Source: Acridotheres tristis (taxonomy: Eukaryota > Chordata > Aves > Passeriformes > Sturnidae). Taken from it: a stretch of 64,000 nt of DNA. Both the position numbers and the translations under genes were made by a program. The notes under the pieces were generated by a model. It was not told the origin of the DNA and ran no database searches. It worked only from the letters and a program-made list of their open reading frames with translations. Positions 40,001 to 52,000 of the stretch are shown here, piece after piece (position 1 is the stretch's first letter; each line of letters begins with the position of its first letter). The stretch lies in the NCBI GenBank assembly GCA_037013685.1, contig CM072894.1:29821529-29885528 (forward strand). Reading direction: 5' to 3'.

Positions 40001-43000
40001 AATACTTACCATCAGCTGTCCCATGAACTATTAGCAAATCCACTTCTTTTAAACCATGAAGATTGTGTAATACACTGGATGCCTAGTGAACAAACACACA
40101 CAAAGCTGCAATTGAATTGTATTTTAAGAGTAAAAGGTCATTTTAAGTTACTTGTTTATGCAAACTTACCTGATATGTAATTTCATCTTTTGATGGAATC
40201 CCAAGGTATCTTTCTGAAAAAGCTGATGCTGTAAAAAAAAAAAAAAAAAATCCAAAACAACAAACCTTCTGAATTCCAAGTTATTTCTATTTAAAAACTC
40301 ATAATTTCTGACTTAGAGTCAGAAGTTATTTAAGCCATGAAGTCAAGATGTTCGTTTAGAGACACAGAATGTACCATTTTGATGCACTATTTCAACCCAC
40401 TTTTAAATAGTTAAATTAGAAATGAACCAAAAATAAACAACTCCCCTCACAAAAAAAACCCCAAAAATCCAACACCAACCAACAATAAAAAAGCCCAAAC
40501 CCAAAAGAAAGCACAAGCTAAAACCCAAAGAAAGTCTAACAGACCATAAAAGTAATCTGTTCTGGTTTCTGTGATCACAGTTCATAGCCTGTGCCCAAAA
40601 CTTCACATACGGAACGAAATAACCTGTGATTCAGGCTGATATACATAAAGGATTCTGAGGAAATGAGGTAACTGCAAAATCAGTGCAGTCCATAATACCA
40701 TGCCTGCTGTGGGTTTTGGTGAACTGTCCCAGTATCAGCTTTAATTTCATTTAAAGAAGAGACCAAGACAGTGAGGCGAACAAACATTGTTATGTCCCTG
40801 CCCTCAGTTAAAATAACCAGCAGCTCCGTGTGTAAAAGGTACTTTGGATAAACTATCACACAGGTTTAGGGCAGGGAGTACTCACCATATAACTTCATAT
40901 CTGTGATTGGTGCCACCACAGCTCCACACTTGAAGAGTCGCTCGCTGGATTTCAGGATCATCGAGGTAATGTAACCACCGTATCCCTAACAACGGGATTG
41001 AAATTTTGGTGGATTTATTTCATCCTAGCAAGAATAAAGCTAAAGGCCACTGTGCTTATCCAGTGGTATCATTTTTACAGTTTAAGGGTGCATAAAGATG
41101 TCATTGACCTGGCCATGACTTTTAATCTATACAGTTAATGAGTATTGCACATTTCTTCACCATCTCCAAAGTCTAGCACATCTCCCCTGGAAGATCTCAT
41201 ACCAGAGAGTCATGATACCTTTGTGAAAGCTTTAACTTGGAACCACAGATTTCCTTGAATTGGCATTGGCAATCCATTGTAATCCTTCTAGACTCACAGA
41301 AAATGAAATTCTGAATTGTGGCATCTGAAATCGATGATTTTCTCACATATTATGGGCTCCACAAATTTTTCTACTTGCCATATTGTTATCCCTTCATCAG
41401 TACTGAAAAACTGGTATTTCTTCAGGTATTTTTTGTTGTTTTTGTTTTGTGTTTGGCACAACACACTTCAGGAAGACAAAATTATCCCACAACAGGGAAA
41501 ATATAATGCAAAACACCAGCTGATCCAAAAAAAGATTATACATCAAGTGCTTACAGTTTTCTCATGGACTTTTACGAATGCTGCTGGCTCCTGTTCTTCA
41601 TGTCTAAAAATATTATTGACCAGATGATTTCCGTGTAAGAATGGTAATATTTGAAAACCCTTTAACCTTATTTAAGAAATATAAGCAAAGAGGTTTCTTG
41701 TTCTTTGCAATCAATCCATATTAAGCGGGAACGGACACACTGACGAAAATACTAAATAGGAGCTGGATTTTCAAAGGAGTGTGAGGAACTGAGTTTTTCC
41801 TTTCCCATACAAATTTCCAGGAGGCCAAGAGCCATCCAGATCTGCTCATGTGCAGGAGTAGATTTCACCTAAGACAGAGTTTCTGAGTGGGCACCTGTAA
41901 TTTGTATAATTCAAAGAGCTTAAGAGAACATCAGCTTTCCTCTTCCTCTGGGTTTTCTCTGATTTACTTTTGTTTAATATTCTGTTTATGTCTTGCCCAG
42001 TAGCTCCACAGCACAATTTTAATCCAAGGATAGGTATAACCAGGTTACTTATTATTTATTCCATGTTTTCATTAAGAGCTTATTTAATTCTCCTGGGAGT
42101 TTCCTCTCTTTGTGCTTGTGTCCTTGCTTCCAGCCAGACTTTCCAGGACAAAAACACTACAGAGTGAGTTTTAAATAAATTCTTAGAATAATTTCACAGT
42201 GACATTGCTATTCCATATGACCTGATGCAAGAACATGTGGTGCCTCACTCATCTGCTGGGTTTCTGGGGTTACAGCCTAATTGCAATATTTTCAAGAAAG
42301 ACATTGGCTGTAGAATTGCAACTCATTTTTAAACTCTCTTTTCACTTCCATGAATAAAACCACAAACTCCATGGAACCACACTTGGCTGTCTAACAGCTC
42401 AGAAAGGCCCTTGGATCACGCATCACTTAGGCTTGCACCCCTCACAGAGATAAGCAAGGGGACATTGGCAGATTGCCTGGCAATTTTCCCCACTGTGCCC
42501 TTCTGAACAGGCTTGTTACTCTTGTGCCTCATTGACATCACCAATTGTGACAAGAATTTTACTTCTGTGTAGTTCTGAAACCTCTAAAGAGCTCCCTGAA
42601 AGTGTTCATAAGTCCAGCTTTATGAGATCAGAATTAAGCCATTCCAAATTCAACTTATTTTCAAGCAAAGGGCATATTCTGTTTCCATCAGTAAAGCAAA
42701 TTTAATGCATAAAAATAAAAAAAACCCCTTGTTTCCCTATCACGTTCTTGTATGTGATAAAAAAGAAATGAGTTTTAAAGTAGATTTTTAATTGATTCTG
42801 AAACAAGCAGAGTGGAGGAAAATACAATTAACCCTTAGAAGCTGTTAAATAGATTTTTTATTATTATTTATAAAACCGACTTTTAAATTTTATTATTTTT
42901 TTGCTTTTGACAGTAAAAGAACAACTCTGAAAGGTTAACTTGGAAAGAGGAAATTTCCCTGAATTCAAAGCAGTGTTGAAAGCATATTGAATTTCCTACT

Positions 43001-46000
43001 CTTCATTCCTCAACACCTCTTTCAGAAAATAAATGCAGGAACAGGGTAATCAATAATATTTTGTGAAAGAGAAGAAAACTGGGGTTATGTCCTGGCAGAT
43101 CTGTAAAGCCATGGCTACATGCATTCTCTCCAGTAACTGTCTCATCACTCTTAGGAAAAAAGATACTGATGAATCTCTAGCAGAAAACAAGTGGGAATTT
43201 TCAGGTAGCAATGAAAAGAATTTCTGCAGTCAAACCCAAGCAATTCTGGATGCTTAGGGACTTCATTCCAGAAACAGGACTTTCAATCAAATGATTGCAA
43301 AAGGAAGAGGATATGGGGAAATGTTGATGCTTCTATGCATGTGTACTTTTATATACATTGGTAACAGGCATTAAAACCTGAACAGAAGTGTGTGCCACGA
43401 TCACCTGGTGGGTGAAATTGGCCCTGCTTGTACATCCTCAGCTGGAAAATCTCTGGCTGCTCCCTTACAACCCAAATACTGGTTTTGACCCAAGTGAAAT
43501 TCTTGCAGTGAGAATTTCTTTCTTAGCTCAAGGAGTGCAGCAGGAGCTCAGATCTTTGAGGAAGGTCATGTTCATGTGAAATGTTAATAACAGTCACAAA
43601 CATCAGCCAGTCCTCAAAATGCTACCATGCAGGAGGTAAATGTCAATCTCCTCATCCTGCATCCAGACAGACTGAGACTGGCAGGTTAAATGACTTGCCT
43701 GAGGCTGTGCAGCAACTCAGCAGCACTGAGAACTAAGGCACTTCATGGAGAAATACATGCTGCTCCTAAAAGTGATGACTGGGGGGTACTTGATCAGGGC
43801 TTGTTACTGCTTTGAGCTCAAAGGCAGAAAATAGCTTCATTTTTAATAAAAAAAAAATAAAAAATTAAAAGGTTGCATATGCTGGTTCATAGATAAAGCA
43901 GCAGTTGTGTGGTGTTTCTAATTGCTGCTTTTTAATAGACATCAGTAAAATGTTGTTTAGTTTGCTACTAAAAGTTGAGCCTTTGCCTCGTAGTATCTCA
44001 TGCTAGGGGCAATGACATGCAGCTGATAAAATAACAAAGGCAAGATTTCTCACTGGTGCAACAAGGAACTTGCTGACAGTACCACAGGGTAGGTGCTCAG
44101 CTAAGCTCAGGGGTCAGTAAAACATTCAGATATAAAACCTGTATTTTATAGGACAACATTGTAAATTTAACTGCAGCCCAAATACAAAACTGTAAGAAAC
44201 AAGCTTTCACTAAAACCAAGTCCCTATTAAAAATTTCTAAAGAAAGCAAAAAGCAGAATTTTTGACAAACACTTTCTCCTTCAGATTCTGAAATGCTAAT
44301 AGGCTTATATCATAAAACTGATTTTATTGACTTAAATATCCGTTCTGAGAAAAAAATACAGAAAAAAAAAGTACAGAACAGACAGTAAACTATGGATAGA
44401 TTTTCTCTTGTTTTAATAACTGAAATTTTCTTAAGAAAATATATGAATATATTATGAACTGACAGCCCTTTTGTAAAGAATCATAATGATATAGCCTGCT
44501 ATTTTTGCACATTACCTTTCCAAATATACCCAGTCTCTTAGGATCAATGAAGGGCTGTTTCAGAAGTGATCTGAAAGGAAAAAAAGTTTCTTTTTTAACT
44601 TTGGCAAAGTAAAATGGTTGATTTTACTTCCTGAATGTAGTATGTAAAGAACATTAATTGTGCATTAAGGAGATCAGGTAGAAGAAGTTACACCTATACA
44701 AGTAGTACAGCACTGGGAAATGTGATTTGTTTCCTAATTCCTCTTTTAGAAGAGAAATAGTTGGTGTTTGGCCCATCTCACCTAATTTAGTTAGCTGAAC
44801 TTAAGCATCTTGTCTAAACTATCCATTTACATCTGCTTTTCAGTTAATGGAGAGAAGAGAGATCCCTTTAGCATTCCTACACATGTTGCAAACTTCTCTC
44901 AGTCTGGGGAGGATGATCCTTCAGAAATTCCAGGATTTTCCACTGACTACAGCTTAAATGACCGTTTTTGACCAGGTGCCTAGCACCAGCTAAAGGAAGA
45001 AAACATGAATAGAACTTCTTGAATCTAGGTATTTATAAAAATAATTAATTGTCTCATCAAGGCCATTAATCATCTAGGGTGAATTTTACACAGAAAAGAC
45101 AGAATAACCTGAGGGGAAATAACCTGAGCTGCTTATTCATGGAATGGTTGAAGCATCAACCCCTTTCAAAAGACAAAGAAATATCTGGCTTAAAATCTGT
45201 CTTTTCCTGGAAAACCCCAGAAAAAGTCCATCCAGACCTTAGTATGAGCCATTTTGACATGTGCACCCTGAGTAAGGAGCATTGTCAAAGCTATGACTAC
45301 TCCACTGATAGAAATTACTCATTTCTGCAGCTGGTAGACTTCTATCAGTTCAAGAAGGATAATGCAAATGAGAAATAACAGGCACTTGCCAAAATTTTGC
45401 TCTCATGTACACAACTAGAACTCCATTTGCTTTATGTGATTACCCCAGAACTTTGTGGTGGAAATGAGAGCAGTATCCTATGGTATAGACCTAAAATATT
45501 GTAACACAAATGCATTTATACGTTAATATGGACAGCAAGAAATTTACCTACAGAACATAGACAAATATGAATTAGCTCAGGGGGCATATTTGGATTATAT
45601 AGAGCAGGACAACTTTATCAAAGAGAAGCACCAACTCAAAGAAAACCCCCAAAACACCCCTTTGATTTTTTACTTGCTGTTTGTAAAGGAAGGGTTACGG
45701 TTTCAAAATTTGCAACTGCATTAAACAACAAACATTAACAAAGCAGAGGAAGCATTCTGGGCAGTTTTAGTCCAAATGCTCATTCATCCAGGTGGAGGCA
45801 GGGTGAAAGAGAAGAAGAGTTTGCACATACGTACTCTACAGCTGCTATTTGGTCCTTCACTTCCACTGATCCTAAGCATCGATGGACCTCCTGTAGGATC
45901 TTGAGGCCTTGAAATCCACTCCCTCTGCCATCGAATCGAGCTACGATGACATTATCAGAGTTGACAAGCACTGAGTCCCAGTCAATGTGAAACTTATCTG

Positions 46001-49000
46001 TAACCAACTGGCTGCCTGGAGCTTCATCACTGCAAATACCAACACACCAGACACAAACGAAGGCTATTGACAATGTGATGCACTGTGCCGAGCTCTGATA
46101 TTTTATTTAAGCTGCGTGGCAGAGTTCAGTTGGTTATGCAACCCTGCTGAGCTACTGTCACTTCCATCAATACCATCCCATTAGGGCTGCAAGCCCTGCA
46201 GCAAAATAATTTCTTTAACTTTATAACCACTGTGCTGCCAATACCTGAATACACTTTGATTGAAGGACACAGAAAATTAAAGCGGGTGGTGCTGCTTATA
46301 ACAAAAGTGAATGAAAAACCCCCAAACATAATCACTAATGGCTAGCTCAGTTCTGAGAAGGCTCATGCAGAATTTGTAAAATCTCACTGAACACACAAAA
46401 AGGTAAAATTTATTCAGCACCCTGATTACCATTTTGTAGGATATATAATACTATTAAGAAGGATGTCATCTGAGAAAACAAAAATAATTGCATTATTGTA
46501 TCCTTGAATAGATTTTTTAAAATAGAGTACAAAGAAGACTAAAGCATACACTGGAGAAAATTGTATTTTCTACATCCAAATTCATAGGAAGAAATGGATG
46601 CAGACAGGAGTGATAAGTCTATTTTATGACCAAAAAGAAAAAAAAAGTGGTTTACAACACAAAAGGTGAAATAGAATGGGAGAATGCAGTTTCTAGAAGA
46701 ACAATAAGATTTTTCCATTGAAGCCAAATGCACTATTTTCCTTACAAAGAAAATAAAATGTCAGTTTTAAAAGGGAAGTTTGTCATTATTTTCCTCCAAG
46801 ATGAACTCAGAATAAAAGAACAGGCTACCATGAAGTTGTACAAAATGCAAAATAGTCCTATGCAAGCTGCATCTGCCAGTGGAATGCAAATTAAAATGTA
46901 CAAGTGTCTGTGCTGGCTGTATGGAAATTAAATTGGATGGTCTGTGGGAATATCCTGTCTAAGGTGAAAGAAAGATGAAGACAGAAATTATTATTTTGCC
47001 AAATAGACTTATGGTAAACGCTGGGGAGGACAGAGAGATAAAATATCCTACAATAAGTACTGTCTTATAAACACAAGAATGTGCTGATTCAGCATCTGGC
47101 TTTGCTGTGGATAACACAGACCATCTTCAAGGTAATCACTCAGTTAATTAGCAAGCATATGATGAATTCAAATTCAGTCAGACCTATCTATTTAGTTGCT
47201 ATATCATGTACTGAAATCAGGATTACTTGGTTACAGACTCAGCCACAACATGTTATGCCTGATTTACCATTACCTTGCACATCAGGTTTACTTAGCTTTA
47301 TAAAAAGAAAAGAAGGGCATTTTTTTGGTGTGCTTAACCAATTTAGTTGTGATTACACTAATTACTAACATTGCAAAACAATGAGTCTGGAAACACTGTC
47401 AAGTGAGCTTTGCAGAAAATACATGATTCAGGAAGTATATAATGATTATTATTTGCAATAAGGAGCAGAACAATACTTCCAATTTCTGCTCATTGCACAG
47501 AGCAAGGTTTTCAGAAGCACTACATATTGAAACAGATGTTTTCACAAGGTATTTAACATTATTTCCAATAAGAGGAGCCTCAGACCAGTTACAATTATTT
47601 GTAAGTTCTTCCAACTTTCCACAAGAATATGTCAGAAATATCCATGTTTGACCAGGTAACTTTCCAAGAGATTGACACATTCCATACAAGTGAAAATATC
47701 ATGAGTCAGCCTGCATTCCTCCCTTTAAATATGAGAACAAAACTAACACAGTGTTCACAATTGATTTATATATGTTCTATTTCTAGGTTATACATACATC
47801 TGGTGTATATAGATATAGATACGTTATATTTCTGGACACTTAGGAATAGGAGAAGAACCATTACATTTATAAGCCTTTTTCTAAGCCAGAAAGTACAGAA
47901 AACCAAAAAGTGTTTTAAATCAAAAAGTGATACCCTTAGTGAATTTCTCCAATAAAAAAGGAACAACAAACAGAACCTCAGCAAGTTTCTCAGGGGGTGA
48001 GAACTGACAGTGATGGTTTCTCAAGCTCCTTTTTGGAGGTCATAGCTGGGCTACTTTTGGGCCCACAGTTTAAACACTACACTTTGTCCAGCCCTGCATG
48101 ATGAGTTGTCTCATGCATTGCTTCAGGAAGCAATTTTCCAGTGGCTAGTTTATTTCAAGAATGTCTATATATGTAGTCTTTGATAAGCATTTCAAGTTAT
48201 TTCCATTGAGGTATATATCAGAACTCCCATTAGCAACAAAAGGTCTCTCTACTCTTCAGCTGCCACTATGAAATGATGCTGTATCTGAGGTGTGTTTCTG
48301 TCCTCCACAGGGAGACAGCAGACATATATTTCCCAATACTTGCATTATGCCTCTCTGTATTTCTTCTAGTCTTTTAATGGCTTGTTCTCGAAGCTGCACA
48401 AAATATTCACTTTCCAACCCTACTGCCTTATCTTGCTATCAGTCCCAAGAGTGCACTCAGTGGGGCCATAAACAGTTTTGATTGTTTGTGCAAGGCCTAA
48501 AACTTTCATCAGTTCAAAACTGGGTAAACCAACCCCTGCTTATGACCAAAACATAAGAAAGCAAGTAAACAAACAAACAAAAAGAAAACTCTTGGAGACA
48601 ATTCAGTGCTAGTTTGAAGAATGCTTGAGGGGTTTTTCCCCCCTCAAATACCAGAACAATCTTTCCTATGATTCAGTTTTAAAGTATCAACTTACATATT
48701 GGACAACTTTAAATGGCATTAAATAAGATACTGATATTTAAGATACATTATCTACACATTTGAAGGAATGAGGTTAATTACTATCAAAGCAAAATAAAGA
48801 ATAATTATCAGCTCTGATTTTATTACCCAGATTAAATGCCAGAGTCTTTACTTAATCATTTCCTGTATGTTACCAAGAGATGTATCTTCCAACTTTTTTA
48901 ATGAGTAAGGGGAACCATAATGAGGAAATCAAGGACCTGAAACTTAAACTTTGATCTTAATTATATAGAAAAGAGATGGTAATCACTTTTCAGGCAATTA

Positions 49001-52000
49001 CCATGCAGCTCTTTAATACATAGATACTGTGTGTATTACATCAGAAGGAAACTGAGTGTGAAATGTTATCAGTGGTTTAGGAGAACAAATGGAAGAAAGG
49101 AAAGTATTTTAATCTATTTAACATTTTATGGGCTACTCATCACAATTCTGGAAAGAAAAAGAGTGCCAGCCAACATAACTGGTTTCTACACGAGATCTGT
49201 TAAGACAGTCCAGCCATCCAGATGGACATAAATTTTAACACAGCAATATAATGACCTACTATTTGAGTATTGCAGCTTGCTTTGCAGCTGCTAATGGATG
49301 AATGCTCACACAATCTTTATGCTGATGGTTACAGCATAATCAGGTCCTGGTCCTTAAGTTGAGCTTGAGTCTACATGGAACTGTACTCAGTTCACACCAA
49401 GGTTTCACACCAGGACCAGATTCCTGAGGTACAAGCTTCCTTCCAGGATTCAGCCTTAACACTCAGGCACCCAGAGGCCATGTGCTAGAAGTTCAAATTT
49501 ACCTGCAGACATCCTTGCATCAATCCAGAAGCCTTTTCATAGTCATGCACCTTTGAAATGGCTACTAGCTTTCAGTGATTTGAAAAAAAACCCAAACAGA
49601 TCACACCAAACGCATCCCCATCATAAAATCACTCATCACACGCCTTCTTTCCTTCCTCCCTCCCTCTTTTCTCTTTTCCCTCTTCAAAGTGCAGTGCTAC
49701 TGAGGTGGAAAGCAAACCCTACTTCTTTGCTAATATTCCACTTTTCTGTTCTTGTATCTTCCGGTTTTATATTTCTAAGTGCATGTTGCCTGGATAAAGG
49801 TGTTTTATAGAATCTCCTTTCCAAAAAAATGGACATACAATTAAAGCAACATTCTTACCAAGGACATTGGTAAGCATTCATTTTCAAAGGTTTTTCTCTC
49901 AATAGCTGGAATATAATGATAATTATATCATGGCTGAGAATGGAAGAAAGAAAGCAGGAGCAGCTGAACAGTACAAAAGACAGCACTTGTCATCAGCCCC
50001 CAATTCTCATCTAACACTGCTGGCAGTAGGAACAGTTTCTCCATCAGTCCCAACAGTACCACTCTGGGACTCAGAAAAGTCAAATATCTGGGAAATTATA
50101 TCATCTACACAACTAATCAATGTTCTCTATAAAAGCTACATGTTCTCCTTGGGCCTGAATACTTTTCTCTTTTTTTCTGAAAGTAGTACTTCTGATCATG
50201 AAATAAACCTTAGGATGTCAATTTGGAGCCGTGTGGGTCAAGAAATTACCCCCTATATGCCCACAGATATCCAACCATTCTTTCTCAAGAGCCAGGCAGA
50301 ATTTATTAGGCTCGAATAATCATCCCACAAGGGAACCTCCCATAATTTCAGTGACAGTTTGCAGTTTTATATTTCATTTGGGGACCTCTTTAATAGCAAA
50401 AGGGATTGCTGGCAACCTTAGCTTTAAGTCTGTAAAAAGCAGCTGAAGAAATACAGCTTAATGTAACTTCTTTTTCTTCTAAGGAAGGGGAAGACACAAA
50501 ACATGCTACAGTACATGAGCCAGGACAGATGTAAAATTTTCAATTTCATACTTTCTCTAGTGTGCAGAGTTTTCTAAAAAAAATCCCTGATAAAACTAAC
50601 ATTGAGAATTCAGTTTGCAAGGATAAGAATCTTACCTAAAAGAACCAAAGTCTTCATACTATAAATGTAGATACAACAATCTTTATTTGTAAGTTGATGA
50701 CTTTCCTTTTTATCCCATATGCCTATCATAAAAAAACCCCAAAACAATTATAAAACATAACCATACTCATGATAATAATAATCATACTCATGACAATAAT
50801 ATAATCATGACTTGGCCCTGTTATTTGCTCACTGGGTACCAACAACTTTGGTAATTTAAATTCAGACCATGCCTCAACACTGTTCTCACTTCTTTCAACT
50901 CTTGATACCGAAAAACAATTCAAAATAGTATTTTCTTTAGCTTTTTTTCTTTTTTCTCTTCCCTTTCCTGTGATTTCTGGCCTTGGACTTCTCAGGTTTC
51001 TGATCTTTCCCTTCTGTCTTCTCTAGGTTCTATACGAGTTTATAACCCCATATTTTACCACAGCTGTATATGGCAGATTATGTATTTATTAGGATACTTG
51101 AAAAGGGAAGCGTTGCACTGCTAACACCTTTGTGTTTCCTTGCTCTCAGAAACAGGAACAAGCACAAGTGTTTGCAAGTCCCTGCAGTGCTGCTGGGGTC
51201 AATTCACAGAGTCAGTTTGCCTTTGGCACTCGAGTAAGAGCTGCTTAAAATATAATCATGCCTCCAAGATCATGCCAGGAAATGCTACAAAGATGAAATA
51301 AAATCCATGTGTCCCGTTTCTCCACAAGAGAACAAAAAATATGTTCGTGAGCCAATTAAAGCAGAAAGCTGCCACAACAGCAGATAACTACAACTGAAAA
51401 TTCTGAGTTTTAAAGCACAAACTGGGATTAGAAATAAGCAGGTTTGTGCCTTTCTGTCCTATTATCTGATCTGAGCAGAGGAATTTGGGATCATGCAGCA
51501 GCTCAGGTCTGTAAACACCTCACATCTAACAATAAGGATCCGTGCTGTCACTGAGGGGGTGACACTGTGTCACTGCTCCAGGTGACACAGCTCGCTAATG
51601 TTGCATTTTCATGAATTTAGCAGTGCACTCCTACACAGACGTGTCTGTTACTGAAATTCACATCAATTCATTCCAGCTGGGACTGGAAGAAGCTCTGTAG
51701 GTCCAGGAAAGCTCTCTCCATCCATGCTGAGCTCGAGTGGAGAAAGCAGTGCTGCCCTGAGATGGCCATCACCACTTTTCCCAGATAGGCTTCAAGCACA
51801 CTCATGACTGTTCTTTTCCTCTGCTACACATGTGCAGACACACAGCTTAAAGGCTGACTCCCTGCAAGAAACACACACTTCATCTCCTTTTAAATGAACA
51901 GCACAGCTTTCCAGGGAATACCATCCTCCTCCCATGCAGCTTTTCTACAAAAATCAACAGACTTTGGATCATGGCTATCATGCCTTCAACCACTGATGAT

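Noticed and set aside
48340..48430. Faint resemblance to antisense CR1 (TTCTTCTAGTCTTTTAATGG and neighbours)
   Set aside because: The matching blocks are too short and interrupted to separate from chance by eye.
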